A DNA stretch of 64,000 bases. Source: JACMNW01 sp963708425. GTDB lineage: Bacteria; Pseudomonadota; Alphaproteobacteria; Rhodobacterales; Rhodobacteraceae. Positions 33,382 to 42,378 of this stretch are shown piece by piece. Each line of letters begins with the position of its first letter. Position 1 is the first letter of the stretch. The stretch spans positions 1-64,000 of the forward strand of contig OY970206.1 in NCBI GenBank assembly GCA_963708425.1. The letters are read 5' to 3'. Both the position numbers and the translations under genes were made by a program. Below the pieces are notes generated by a model that searched no databases, was not told the DNA's origin, and was given only the letters and a program-made list of their open reading frames with translations.

Positions 33382-34920
33382 TTAGCCAACCGAGCCTTCA
33401 AGGCTGATCGCGACAAGGGCCTGCGCCTCCATCGCGAACTCCATCGGCAGGGTTTGCAGCACGTCTTTGACGAAGCCGTTGACCACCAGTGCCACCGCCT
33501 CTTCTTCGTTCATGCCGCGGGAACGGCAGTAGAACAGTTGATCGTCATCGACCTTCGAGGTGGTCGCTTCGTGCTCGACACGGCTCGAGTTATTCTTCAC
33601 CTCGATGTAGGGCACGGTATGCGCACCGCATTTGTCGCCGATCAGCAGGCTGTCGCACTGGGTATAGTTGCGCGAATTGGTGGCGCGGGGGTGCATGGAC
33701 ACAAGACCGCGATAGGTGTTTTGCGCCTTGCCCGCCGAAATGCCTTTCGAGACGATCCGGGATTTGGTGTTTTTGCCCAAATGGATCATCTTGGTGCCTG
33801 TATCGGCCTGCTGATAATTGTTGGCGATGGCGATCGAGTAGAATTCGCCTTGGCTGTCATCGCCGCGCAGGATGCAGGACGGATATTTCCAGGTGATGGC
33901 TGAGCCGGTTTCAACTTGTGTCCACATCACTTTGGCGCGGTTGCCCCGGCAATCGGCGCGTTTGGTGACGAAGTTATAGATGCCGCCCTTGCCGTTTTCA
34001 TCACCGGGATACCAGTTTTGCACGGTGGAATATTTCACCTCGGCGTCTTCCAGAATGACGATTTCGACCACGGCGGCGTGCAGTTGGTGTGTATCGCGTT
34101 TTGGGGCAGTACAGCCTTCCAAGTAGCTGACGTAGCTACCTTTTTCGGCGATGATCAAGGTGCGTTCAAACTGGCCGGTGTTTTCGGCGTTGATGCGGAA
34201 ATAGGTCGACAATTCCATCGGGCAGCGGGTGCCTTCCGGGATGTAGACGAACGAGCCATCAGAGAAGACGGCGGAGTTTAGCGTGGCAAAGAAGTTGTCA
34301 GATTGCGGGACGACGGAGCCGAGGTATTTTTGCACCAATTCGGGGTGTTCGCGGACGGCTTCGGAGATGGAGCAGAAGATGACGCCAGCCTTGGCGAGTT
34401 CGGCCTTGAAGGTGGTGCCGAGGGACACAGAGTCGAACACTGCGTCAACGGCGACTTTGCGGGGTTCATCGGAACCTTCAACACCGGCCAGAAGCATTTG
34501 TTCTTTCAGAGGAATACCCAGTTTGGCATAAGTTGCCAGCAGCTTGGGATCGACGTCGTCCAGGCTTTTCGGTTTCACATCCATGCTTTTGGGTTTGGCG
34601 TAATAGAACTGATCCTGATAGTCGATGTCGGGGTAATTCAGCATCGCCCAACGCGGTTCAACCATCTTGACCCAGCGCCGATAGGCCGCAAGACGCCAAT
34701 CCAGCATCCATTGCGGCTCTTCGTTCTTGCCGGAAATCAGGCGCACGATGTCTTCGGACAGGCCCTTGGGGGCATAATCCATTTCGATATCGGTTTCCCA
34801 GCCATGCTTGTACTTGCCCGACATCGCCTGCACAGTTTCGATGGTTTCACGGTCGACGCCATCACGGACGTCCAACTCGGGGTCGGGCATCGGCAGAACG
34901 GGGGTATCCAAGGCGGTCAT
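33382..34920 (-). CDS. sufB: SufB, Fe-S cluster scaffold subunit
   Basis: The 512-residue protein is SufB throughout: WMLDWRLAAYRRW and YYAKPKSMDVKPKSLDDVDP near the N-terminus, then the beta-helix core with YLEGCTAPKRDTHQLHAAVVEI and VKYSTVQNWYPGD. The C-terminus is VEHEATTSKVDDDQLFYCRSRGMNEEEAVALVVNGF. Start ATG 34920 is preceded by AAAGAAG. The frame extends upstream into the cysteine desulfurase end but that part is not SufB-like. It is the second structural gene of the operon. Confidence 0.97.
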   Translation of the reverse strand: MTALDTPVLPMPDPELDVRDGVDRETIETVQAMSGKYKHGWETDIEMDYAPKGLSEDIVRLISGKNEEPQWMLDWRLAAYRRWVKMVEPRWAMLNYPDIDYQDQFYYAKPKSMDVKPKSLDDVDPKLLATYAKLGIPLKEQMLLAGVEGSDEPRKVAVDAVFDSVSLGTTFKAELAKAGVIFCSISEAVREHPELVQKYLGSVVPQSDNFFATLNSAVFSDGSFVYIPEGTRCPMELSTYFRINAENTGQFERTLIIAEKGSYVSYLEGCTAPKRDTHQLHAAVVEIVILEDAEVKYSTVQNWYPGDENGKGGIYNFVTKRADCRGNRAKVMWTQVETGSAITWKYPSCILRGDDSQGEFYSIAIANNYQQADTGTKMIHLGKNTKSRIVSKGISAGKAQNTYRGLVSMHPRATNSRNYTQCDSLLIGDKCGAHTVPYIEVKNNSSRVEHEATTSKVDDDQLFYCRSRGMNEEEAVALVVNGFVKDVLQTLPMEFAMEAQALVAISLEGSVG

Positions 34921-34960
34921 AATGGTCTTCTTTCCGTTTGTCGTTCGGGGCTTGGCCCCG

Positions 34961-36043
34961 TTAGCCGGCTTTTCGGGCCAGTACTTTGGCATAGTGCGCA
35001 AGCCACACATCGGCGAATTGCAACACTGTGTCTTTCGTCACGCCGGGGCCGATTGATATGCGGATCGCTTGCCCCGCTAACCCGTCGTCAAACCCCATCT
35101 CCTGCAATACCCGGCTGGATCGCACTTTGCCAGAAGAGCAGGCCGATCCGGCAGAAACGGCATAACCAGCCAGATCCATTGCCATCACTTGCGTTTCGCC
35201 CTTCCAGCCGGGCGCGATCAGGCACAGGGTGTTGGGCAAGCGAGGGCCGCTATTCCCTACAGAAATAGTCCTGTTTGCACCACTGGACAATGCTGTTTCT
35301 AGAATATTTCTAAGTTGGGCGACTTCTTCCCATACGCCATTGGCAAGGTCGCGCTGTGCGGCCTCGGCCGCGGCACCCAATCCAGCGATGCCGATTATGT
35401 TTTCTGTGCCAGCCCTGCGCCCCATTTCCTGACCGCCGCCCGTGGCCAGGGGCGATATGTCCAAGCCATCACGCACGATCAGCGCGCCTACGCCTTTGGG
35501 GCCGCCGAATTTATGGGCTGAGATGATGGCCATGTCGGCCCCGCTCCACGCGAACGAAAACGGGATGCGACCGACGGCTTGCACGATGTCGAGCAGCAGC
35601 CACGAGGCTTTTCGGGCACCGTAGGGCCAGTAGCCGTCTGTTTTTGCTGGGGGTTCGGTGATGATGCCGGTTTCGCTGTTTGCCAAACCCATGGCCAAGG
35701 TATGGCCGTCAGTCGATGTGGCCGTTTGGCCCATTTTGACATGGGACCAAAGGCAATCATGGGCAGTTGGGTCTACTAGAACGTCATGGCCCTTCGGTAG
35801 GCGTGACAAGACTGATGCCGCTTCGGTGGCGCCGCTGGCGAAGATGACTTCGGCGGGTTTGCAACCGATTGCAACCGCCAGTTGTACGCGGGCGCGTTCG
35901 ACCAAGGCTTTGGCGGCGCGGCCTTCGTTGTGGACCGAGGATGGATTGCCGGTAACGTCCATCGCCTGCATCATCGCAAGCCGCGCCTCGGGGCGCAGCG
36001 GTGTGGTGGCGTTCCAATCAAGATAGTGGCGCGACGTTGCCAT
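34961..36043 (-). CDS. IscS/NifS-type cysteine desulfurase
   Basis: The 360-residue class V aminotransferase fold has HYLDWNATTPLRPEA at the start and the PLP Lys in ISAHKFGGPKGVGAL. The mobile-loop Cys is in SAGSACSSGKVRSSRVL (group I, IscS-type). It is distinct from the group II sufS at the end of the same operon, so two desulfurases are co-transcribed. It lies 3 bp after iscR and 40 bp before sufB, the usual rhodobacterial arrangement. The protein is shorter than Escherichia coli IscS and lacks its C-terminal extension. Confidence 0.92.
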   Translation of the reverse strand: MATSRHYLDWNATTPLRPEARLAMMQAMDVTGNPSSVHNEGRAAKALVERARVQLAVAIGCKPAEVIFASGATEAASVLSRLPKGHDVLVDPTAHDCLWSHVKMGQTATSTDGHTLAMGLANSETGIITEPPAKTDGYWPYGARKASWLLLDIVQAVGRIPFSFAWSGADMAIISAHKFGGPKGVGALIVRDGLDISPLATGGGQEMGRRAGTENIIGIAGLGAAAEAAQRDLANGVWEEVAQLRNILETALSSGANRTISVGNSGPRLPNTLCLIAPGWKGETQVMAMDLAGYAVSAGSACSSGKVRSSRVLQEMGFDDGLAGQAIRISIGPGVTKDTVLQFADVWLAHYAKVLARKAG

Positions 36044-36046
36044 GGA

Positions 36047-36508
36047 TTAAACCTCGTCCACGACACGAAACAGAAATGGCACGGCGGGGCATGGGGTCAG
36101 GTCGTTCTTGATGACGTCTGACAGACGGACCTGATGCAAGAAGACGTAGACGTTGGCCGACAGGCTTTCCCACAGGCGATTGGTCAGGGATTGTTCGCGG
36201 GTGCCAGAGACGCCGCCGGATGCCCCTGCCCCGGTGTGCATGGCGTCAACGGTTTCTTCGACCGCCTGCAACACTTCGGATATGCGGATAGTATCGGGGC
36301 TGCGGGCAAGGCGGTAGCCACCACCGGGGCCGCGGACAGCCTCGACCAGTCCTGCGCGGCGAAGTTTCACGAAAAGCTGTTCCAGATACGGCAGTGAAAT
36401 GTCTTGCCTCTTGGAAATGGCGGCGAGCGACACCATGTCATCAGTCTTGGCATTGGCCAAATCAGCCAGTGCCACCATCGCATACCGACCTTTGGTCGAG
36501 AGTTTCAT
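36047..36508 (-). CDS. iscR: IscR-type Rrf2 regulator lacking the usual cysteine ligands
   Basis: The 153-residue Rrf2-family winged-helix regulator (MKLSTKGRYAMVALADLA, LPYLEQLFVKLRRAGLVEAVRGPGGGYRL) heads the suf operon. Classical IscR has three Cys plus a His near residues 92-107 that hold a [2Fe-2S] cluster. Here residues 88-107 have no Cys, and the only Cys of the protein is C140 in LTPCPAVPF. H91 is present. A single-Cys IscR has been described for Rhodobacter sphaeroides, so a non-standard cluster or a different input is likely. It probably autoregulates the operon. Confidence 0.88.
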   Translation of the reverse strand: MKLSTKGRYAMVALADLANAKTDDMVSLAAISKRQDISLPYLEQLFVKLRRAGLVEAVRGPGGGYRLARSPDTIRISEVLQAVEETVDAMHTGAGASGGVSGTREQSLTNRLWESLSANVYVFLHQVRLSDVIKNDLTPCPAVPFLFRVVDEV

Positions 36509-36597
36509 GCAGCCTACCCCGCCAAATCCATTGACGCGACCCGATGGGCCGCTTAACTCAGACCGACACCGAGGCTGCGTTTGCGGCCTTTAGAATG

Positions 36598-36626
36598 GTT
36601 CTAGATTGACTGAGCGAAACTGTCAA
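36598..36626 (-). promoter_or_regulatory. Probable iscR-suf promoter with overlapping inverted repeat
   Basis: On the minus strand TTGACA (36626-36621) and TAGAAC (36603-36598) are separated by 17 bp, a good sigma-70-like promoter. The inverted repeat TTGAC (36606-36610) / GTCAA (36622-36626) with an 11-bp centre covers it. That is where an IscR or iron-responsive repressor could bind. The spacing to the iscR start is about 90 bp. Confidence 0.6.
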
Positions 36627-36660
36627 CAATCGCTCCAAAGAAAGAGACAGGCGACGCCCT

Positions 36661-37320
36661 ATGCCCGAAGTTATTTTCGCAGGCCCCGAAGGCCGGTTGG
36701 AAGGCCGCTATCATCCGCAAAAAGACCGGGACGCGCCGATTGCCATCGTGCTGCATCCGCATCCGCAATTTGGCGGCACGATGAACAACAAGGTGGTCTA
36801 CAACCTGCACTACGCCTTTTATAAGTTGGGCTTCACTGTGTTGCGGTTTAACTTTCGCGGTGTCGGGCGTAGCCAGGGCGAATATGATCTGGGGATTGGC
36901 GAGTTGTCGGATGCGGCCTCGGCGCTGGATTATCTGCAATCGATGAACCCGAATGCGAAACATTGCTGGGTGGCCGGGTTTAGCTTTGGTGCCTGGATCG
37001 GGATGCAGTTGCTGATGCGGCGGCCAGAGATTACCGGGTTTATTTCGGTCTCGCCGCCCGCCAACATGTATGATTTCAGCTTTCTTGCCCCCTGCCCGTC
37101 TTCTGGGTTAATCATCAATGGGACGGCAGACAAAGTTGCCCCGCCGAAAGACACCGTGAATTTGGTGAACAAACTGCATGAACAAAAGGGTATCACTATC
37201 ACCCACACGCAGGTTGAAGGGGCGGATCACTTTTTCAAAGACGAAGAGGTGCACATGAATCCGATGATTGCGACGGTTTCAGATTATGTGAAACGGCGGC
37301 TGGGCGAGGCATCGCGCTAA
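36661..37320 (+). CDS. Alpha/beta hydrolase (dienelactone-hydrolase-like)
   Basis: The 219-residue cytoplasmic protein begins MPEVIFAGPEGRLEGRYHP, with HPHPQFGGTMNNKVV near residue 35-50 (oxyanion His-Pro-His). The nucleophile elbow is WVAGFSFGAWIGM (Ser in GFSFG), and the late His is in EGADHFFKDEE. The protein is of the widely conserved short hydrolase type related to YtaP or KOG3043-like proteins. The substrate is unknown. It is divergent from iscR and starts a three-gene group with the two genes downstream. The gap to the next start is 1 bp. Confidence 0.85.
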   Translation: MPEVIFAGPEGRLEGRYHPQKDRDAPIAIVLHPHPQFGGTMNNKVVYNLHYAFYKLGFTVLRFNFRGVGRSQGEYDLGIGELSDAASALDYLQSMNPNAKHCWVAGFSFGAWIGMQLLMRRPEITGFISVSPPANMYDFSFLAPCPSSGLIINGTADKVAPPKDTVNLVNKLHEQKGITITHTQVEGADHFFKDEEVHMNPMIATVSDYVKRRLGEASR

Positions 37321-37321
37321 G

Positions 37322-37585
37322 ATGAGCGTTCTGGAAGACATGGGCGACAAGCTTGCTGTCGATGTGATTGCCGCAATGGAAGAGTTGGGCGATGATCGGT
37401 TTTTTGACAAGGTGTCGAAAGTGCTGATGGACGCGTCGCCCACCATGCAAGAGGCGTTTCTGACAGCATATAGGGTGCGCCGGGCTGAACAGCGCGGGCG
37501 GGCATTTATCGAGGCGGCACTGAAAGCCAAGCGCGAAGGCAAGGCCGCACCGAAAATTCACATGGAAAGCAGCGGCGGGCATTGA
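37322..37585 (+). CDS. Small helical protein, function unknown
   Basis: The 87-residue protein is acidic at its N-terminus (MSVLEDMGDKLAVDVIAAMEELGDD), has a helical middle (MQEAFLTAYRVRRAEQRGRAFIEAALKAKREG) and carries a basic tail. There is no signal peptide or Cys. It lies 1 bp after the hydrolase gene and its stop overlaps the start of the HD-domain gene (TTGA), so it is a genuine operon member. I do not recognise a characterised family. Confidence 0.7.
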   Translation: MSVLEDMGDKLAVDVIAAMEELGDDRFFDKVSKVLMDASPTMQEAFLTAYRVRRAEQRGRAFIEAALKAKREGKAAPKIHMESSGGH

Positions 37586-38169
37586 CTAAACGGCTTGACC
37601 AGCAATTCGCGTTTCTGAACGAGGCGGATAAGCTGAAGCAGGTTCTGCGCGCGACCACGTTATGTGACGGGTCGCGGCGCGAAAATTCGGGCGAGCATTC
37701 CTGGCATCTGGCGCTATATGCGCTGGTTCTGGCCGATCAGGCCAGGCCGGATGTTTCTATCGACCGGGTCATCAAGATGCTGATCCTGCATGATCTGGTG
37801 GAAATTGATGTAGGCGATGTGCCGATACATTCGGCAAACGGTGCAGCACACGGGTCTGCGGAGACTACCGAGGCCGAGGCGCGGGCGGCGGACCGTATTT
37901 TTGGCCTTTTGCCGACCGATTTGGGCAATGACCTGCGCGCGCTGTGGGAAGAGTTTGAAGCGGCTGCCAGCCCCGATGCGCTGTTTGCTAAAGCTTTGGA
38001 CCGGGTGCAGCCGGTGATGCACAATGTGCAATCGGGTGGCGGCACTTGGGTTGAGTATGATGTGACGGCCGATCAGCTGCATGCGCGGGTGGGTGTGAAG
38101 GTCGCTGGAGGTGCCCCCATGTTGTGGGATTGGGTCCGGATGCAGACGCGTTCGTTTTTCGGGGAATGA
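37582..38169 (+). CDS. HD-domain phosphohydrolase (YfbR-like)
   Basis: The 195-residue HD-superfamily protein has metal-binding residues in NSGEHSWHLALYALVLADQ and LILHDLVEIDVGDVPIH, and a later Asp in AKALDRVQPVMHN. This matches the short HD proteins resembling 5'-nucleotidase YfbR. The start is TTG at 37582 and overlaps the previous stop by 4 bp. No ATG gives a better N-terminus. Nucleotide substrates are likely, but the specificity is not readable. Confidence 0.82.
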   Translation: MTKRLDQQFAFLNEADKLKQVLRATTLCDGSRRENSGEHSWHLALYALVLADQARPDVSIDRVIKMLILHDLVEIDVGDVPIHSANGAAHGSAETTEAEARAADRIFGLLPTDLGNDLRALWEEFEAAASPDALFAKALDRVQPVMHNVQSGGGTWVEYDVTADQLHARVGVKVAGGAPMLWDWVRMQTRSFFGE

Positions 38170-38269
38170 GCGTCATCGCTTAATCTGTATACCACCGCAT
38201 ACCGTCTTCCCCTGCCCTGCATTTTCCGCTACACGCATCGCAATCGAATCCACAGCAAAAGGGCCGGAC

Positions 38270-39484
38270 ATGACCAAGATCAAAGTCGCCAATCCCGTTG
38301 TCGAGCTTGACGGCGATGAGATGACCCGGATCATCTGGGATTTCATCAAGCAAAAGCTGATCCTGCCCTACTTGGACCTTGATCTGAAATATTTCGATCT
38401 GGGCATCGAGGAACGGGATCGCACCAACGATCAGGTGACGATTGACAGCGCCAATGCCATCAAGAAATACGGCGTCGGGGTGAAATGTGCCACGATCACG
38501 CCAGACGAGGCGCGGGTTGAAGAATTTGGCCTGAAACAGATGTGGAAAAGCCCGAATGGCACCATTCGGAACATCCTTGGCGGGGTGATTTTCCGCCAGC
38601 CGATTATCTGCAAAAACGTGCCACGCCTAGTGCCGGGGTGGACGCAGCCGATAGTGGTAGGGCGTCATGCCTTTGGCGACCAGTACCGCGCGACGGATTT
38701 CCGCTTTCCGGGGGCTGGCAAGCTGACGATGAAGTTTGTCGGCAATGATGGCACGGTGATTGAACGCGACGTCTATGATGCGCCGTCTTCGGGCGTCTAC
38801 ATGGGCATGTACAACCTTGATGACAGCATCATCGACTTTGCCCGGGCGTCGCTGAACTATGGCTTGAACCTTGGCTGGCCGGTGTATCTGTCGACCAAGA
38901 ATACCATCCTCAAAGCCTATGATGGCCGGTTCAAAGACCTGTTCCAGAAGGTCTATGAGGAAGAGTTTGAAGCGGAGTTCAAGAAAAAGGGCATCGCTTA
39001 CGAGCATCGGTTGATCGACGATATGGTAGCGTCTTCGATGAAATGGTCGGGCGGCTATGTCTGGGCCTGCAAGAACTATGATGGCGATGTGCAATCCGAT
39101 CTGGTGGCGCAGGGCTTTGGATCGCTGGGCATGATGACATCGGTGCTGATGACGCCTGATGGCAAAATTGTCGAAGCCGAGGCGGCGCACGGCACCGTTA
39201 CGCGGCATTTCCGGCAGCACCAGAAGGGCAAGGAAACCTCGACCAATTCGGTCGCGTCGATCTATGCTTGGACGGGCGGCTTGAAGCACCGGGCCAAGCT
39301 GGACAACAACGCAGCGTTGATGCGCTTTGCCGAGACGCTGGAAAAAGTGACGGTCGATACAGTTGAAGATGGCCACATGACCAAGGACTTGGCGCTTCTG
39401 GTTGGTCCCGATCAGAAATGGCTGACCACGATTGGCTATCTTGAAAAAGTTGACGAATATCTGAACGCGGCGCTGAAGGGCTAA
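38270..39484 (+). CDS. icd: Isocitrate dehydrogenase, NADP-dependent, homodimeric type
   Basis: The 404-residue enzyme starts MTKIKVANPVVELDGDEMTRIIWDFIK. KSPNGTIRNILGG is the substrate-binding loop. The metal-binding region is YEHRLIDDMVASSMKWSGGYVWACKNYDGDVQSD, and EAAHGTVTRHFRQHQKG is in the cofactor region. This is the eukaryote-like type II NADP-isocitrate dehydrogenase common in alphaproteobacteria, giving 2-oxoglutarate and NADPH in the TCA cycle. A strong hairpin terminator follows at 39519-39543. Confidence 0.96.
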   Translation: MTKIKVANPVVELDGDEMTRIIWDFIKQKLILPYLDLDLKYFDLGIEERDRTNDQVTIDSANAIKKYGVGVKCATITPDEARVEEFGLKQMWKSPNGTIRNILGGVIFRQPIICKNVPRLVPGWTQPIVVGRHAFGDQYRATDFRFPGAGKLTMKFVGNDGTVIERDVYDAPSSGVYMGMYNLDDSIIDFARASLNYGLNLGWPVYLSTKNTILKAYDGRFKDLFQKVYEEEFEAEFKKKGIAYEHRLIDDMVASSMKWSGGYVWACKNYDGDVQSDLVAQGFGSLGMMTSVLMTPDGKIVEAEAAHGTVTRHFRQHQKGKETSTNSVASIYAWTGGLKHRAKLDNNAALMRFAETLEKVTVDTVEDGHMTKDLALLVGPDQKWLTTIGYLEKVDEYLNAALKG

Positions 39485-39518
39485 ATCGGCTTCCTTTTCG
39501 CTTAAATACTCATCTTTT

Positions 39519-39548
39519 GGCCGGGGGTGCTGCGCCCCCGGCCTTTCC
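39519..39548 (+). terminator. Rho-independent-type terminator after icd
   Basis: A perfect 9-bp GC-rich stem GGCCGGGGG (39519-39527) pairs with CCCCCGGCC (39535-39543) around a 7-nt loop. TTTCC follows. The T-run is short, but the stem is very stable. Confidence 0.7.
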
Positions 39549-39635
39549 AATTCATGCCGCATCATGGGCTATGGCCTTTCACTGCCATCTCCTGTATCGC
39601 CGCGCCAAAGCTGACAAATGAAAGAGACCCTCCCG

Positions 39636-41453
39636 ATGGAGCTTCGCAATATCGCGATCATCGCGCACGTTGACCATGGCAAGACGACCCTTGTGGACGA
39701 ATTGCTGAAACAGTCGGGTGCGTTCCGCGACAATCAGGCCGTGGCCGAACGGGCGATGGACAGCAACGATATCGAACGCGAGCGCGGGATTACCATTCTG
39801 GCGAAATGCACGTCATTGGAATGGGATGGGCGGCGGATCAACATCGTCGACACCCCCGGCCACGCCGATTTTGGCGGCGAGGTGGAGCGTATTCTGAGCA
39901 TGGTGGACGGTGTGGTTCTGTTGGTGGATGCCGCTGAAGGGCCAATGCCGCAGACCAAATTCGTGACATCGAAGGCGTTAGCGCTGGGGCTGCGGCCGAT
40001 CGTGGTTCTGAACAAGGTTGATAAGCCTGACGCAGAGCCTGATCGTGCGCTGAACGAGGTGTTCGATCTGTTCGCCAACCTTGGTGCCGATGATGACCAG
40101 CTGGATTTCCCAGTGCTTTACGCATCGGGCCGTGCTGGTTGGGCCGATGAGGCATTGGACGGCCCGCGCAAGGACTTGTCGGCGCTGTATGATCTGGTGC
40201 TGAAACATGTGCCGCAGCCGGCGCAATTGTCGCGCCGGGATGAGCCGTTTCAGATGCTGGCGACGACATTGTCCGCCGATCCATTCATTGGCCGCATTCT
40301 GACTGGCCGGGTAGAAGCGGGCACGGTGAAAGCGGGCGATACGATCAAGGCGCTGTCGCGTGACGGCGAAAAGCTGGAGCAATTCCGTGTGTCGAAAGTG
40401 CTGGCGTTTCGCGGTCTGTCGCAGTCGCCCATTGAAGTGGGCGAATCTGGCGACATCATCACGCTTGCAGGCATGTCGAAAGCGACAGTGGCGGATACCC
40501 TGTGTGCCATGGAAAATGAAGTTGCCCTGCCCGCGCAACCGATTGATCCGCCGACAATTTCGGTGACATTTGGCATCAACGACAGCCCGCTGGCGGGCAA
40601 GGACGGCACCAAGGTGCAATCCCGCGTCATTCGCGAGCGTCTGATGAAAGAAGCCGAGATCAACGTTGCTATCAAAGTCACCGACACCCCCGGCGGTGAT
40701 GCGTTCGAAGTGGCGGGTCGCGGTGAATTGCAGATGGGTGTGTTGATTGAAAACATGCGTCGCGAAGGGTTCGAGCTTTCGATCTCGCGTCCTCGCGTTC
40801 TGTTTCAGACGATTGACGGTGTGCGCTGCGAGCCGATTGAAGAAGTCACGATTGACGTTGATGATGAATATACCGGCGCTGTGATTGAAAAGGTCACTGG
40901 GCCGCGCAAGGGCGATCTGGTGGAAATGAAGCCAGCCGGCGTGGGCAAAACCCGCATCATAGCGCACGTGCCGTCACGCGGATTGATCGGCTATCATGGC
41001 CAGTTCATGACTGATACGCGCGGCACTGGTGTGTTGAACCGGGTGTTCCACGAATGGGCGCCGCATAAGGGGCCAATCGAGGGGCGTCGTGCCGGGGTGC
41101 TGATTTCCATGGAAAGTGGTGTGTCAGTGGCCTATGCGATGTGGAAGCTGGAAGATCGCGGGCACTTCTTCATCGGGGTGCAGGAGCCGGTTTATACGGG
41201 TATGATCATCGGCGAGCATAACCGTGACAACGATCTTGAAGTGAACCCGCTGAAGGGCAAGCAGCTGACCAACGTGCGGGCGTCTGGTACCGATGAAGCG
41301 GTGCGTTTGACGACGCCGGTGAAGCTGTCTTTGGAGCAGGCGATTGCGTATATCGACGATGATGAACTGGTCGAAGTGACGCCGAAGGCAGTGCGGATGC
41401 GCAAGCGACATCTGGACCCGCATGAGCGTAAGCGGGCAGCAAAATCGGCGTGA
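39636..41453 (+). CDS. typA: TypA/BipA, ribosome-associated GTPase
   Basis: This 605-residue translational GTPase starts MELRNIAIIAHVDHGKTTLVDELL (the G1 loop is AHVDHGKTT). DTPGHADFGGEVERIL is G3, VVLNKVDKPDAEP is G4, and domains II, III and V follow, ending in RKRHLDPHERKRAAKSA. The C-terminus is of BipA type. It binds the ribosome and is linked to stress and cold adaptation. I chose ATG 39636 because the family starts here; an in-frame ATG at 39618 is possible. A strong terminator follows. Confidence 0.96.
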   Translation: MELRNIAIIAHVDHGKTTLVDELLKQSGAFRDNQAVAERAMDSNDIERERGITILAKCTSLEWDGRRINIVDTPGHADFGGEVERILSMVDGVVLLVDAAEGPMPQTKFVTSKALALGLRPIVVLNKVDKPDAEPDRALNEVFDLFANLGADDDQLDFPVLYASGRAGWADEALDGPRKDLSALYDLVLKHVPQPAQLSRRDEPFQMLATTLSADPFIGRILTGRVEAGTVKAGDTIKALSRDGEKLEQFRVSKVLAFRGLSQSPIEVGESGDIITLAGMSKATVADTLCAMENEVALPAQPIDPPTISVTFGINDSPLAGKDGTKVQSRVIRERLMKEAEINVAIKVTDTPGGDAFEVAGRGELQMGVLIENMRREGFELSISRPRVLFQTIDGVRCEPIEEVTIDVDDEYTGAVIEKVTGPRKGDLVEMKPAGVGKTRIIAHVPSRGLIGYHGQFMTDTRGTGVLNRVFHEWAPHKGPIEGRRAGVLISMESGVSVAYAMWKLEDRGHFFIGVQEPVYTGMIIGEHNRDNDLEVNPLKGKQLTNVRASGTDEAVRLTTPVKLSLEQAIAYIDDDELVEVTPKAVRMRKRHLDPHERKRAAKSA

Positions 41454-41471
41454 AGCTATTGATCTGATTGT

Positions 41472-41498
41472 AAAAGCCGCCCTTCGGGGCGGCTTTTT
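41472..41498. terminator. Bidirectional terminator between typA and the convergent amidotransferase
   Basis: A perfect 11-bp stem AAAAGCCGCCC (41472-41482) pairs with GGGCGGCTTTT (41487-41497), with a TTCG tetraloop and T-runs in both directions. It serves typA on the plus strand and the amidotransferase on the minus strand, whose stop codon begins at 41501. Confidence 0.92.
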
Positions 41499-42296
41499 CT
41501 ATTCGGCGGCGAGGGCCGTCTGCATGGGCATGAATGCGTCGATTTTCACACCGTCGCCCGCGAAGGTGCAGAAACTGCCTGATGGCACCGGAACCCAATC
41601 CGCCTCTTCTGTATCCAAGGGTTCGGATACCACGGCACGGCCGCCGCGCGTTTCAGACCAGCGGTGATACAGCGTTGGCGCTTGATCATCGGTGGCATAG
41701 CGCAAAGCGTACAGCGTCTTGCCATCGGAAAACGCCGCTGTCAGGCGCATATGCGGGCCCTGCCCTTTCGCGCGGCTAAGGCTTTCCAGCCGGGCGGTCG
41801 CGCGTTGCATGGCACCAATCGGATCATCGTTCAGCCCTTCGGCGATGGCGATCAGAAACAGCGCCTCGCTATCGGTGGCGCCCTTGCGGTGCGAGTACAG
41901 CGCATCGGGAATCATCATGTCGGCGTCGCGCCGAAAGTTGTCATAGCCGCCAATCTGGCCGTTGTGCATGAACGTCCAGCGGCCAACCGCGAACGGGTGG
42001 CAGTTGTTGCGGCTGGTTGCCGTGCCAGTGCTGGCCCGGACATGAGCCAAGAACAGCCCCGATTGCACCTGCGCTGTCAGGCTTTTTAGGTTAGGATCAG
42101 ACCATGCCGGATAGACATCGCGGTACAGACCCGGTTCATCTTTGGCACCATACCACGCCATGCCAAAACCATCGGCGTTGGTGGCGGTTTTGCATTCGGT
42201 GGCGCAATGGCTTTGGTGGATCAGCGAATGACGCGGGCGGCTGACGATTTCTTCGAGGAAAATCGGCGCGCCGATATACGCGGCCCAACGGCACAT
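41499..42296 (-). CDS. Class II glutamine amidotransferase (YafJ/EgtC-like)
   Basis: This is a 265-residue Ntn hydrolase with the nucleophile at Cys 2 (MCRWAAYIGAPIFLEE), HQSHCATECKTATNADGFGMAWYG, FLAHVRASTGT and NCHPFAVGRWTFMHNGQIGGY. The last two motifs form the glutaminase pocket. The synthetase partner is not visible, so the acceptor substrate is unknown. Relatives include YafJ and the ergothioneine enzyme EgtC. It ends in the shared terminator. Confidence 0.85.
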   Translation of the reverse strand: MCRWAAYIGAPIFLEEIVSRPRHSLIHQSHCATECKTATNADGFGMAWYGAKDEPGLYRDVYPAWSDPNLKSLTAQVQSGLFLAHVRASTGTATSRNNCHPFAVGRWTFMHNGQIGGYDNFRRDADMMIPDALYSHRKGATDSEALFLIAIAEGLNDDPIGAMQRATARLESLSRAKGQGPHMRLTAAFSDGKTLYALRYATDDQAPTLYHRWSETRGGRAVVSEPLDTEEADWVPVPSGSFCTFAGDGVKIDAFMPMQTALAAE

Positions 42297-42378
42297 CAGC
42301 AGTGCCCCTTGGAATAATTTTGGAAAACTGACACCTGCACGGCCTCACAATCGTCTTTTGTGAAAGGGTAGCACGAAA

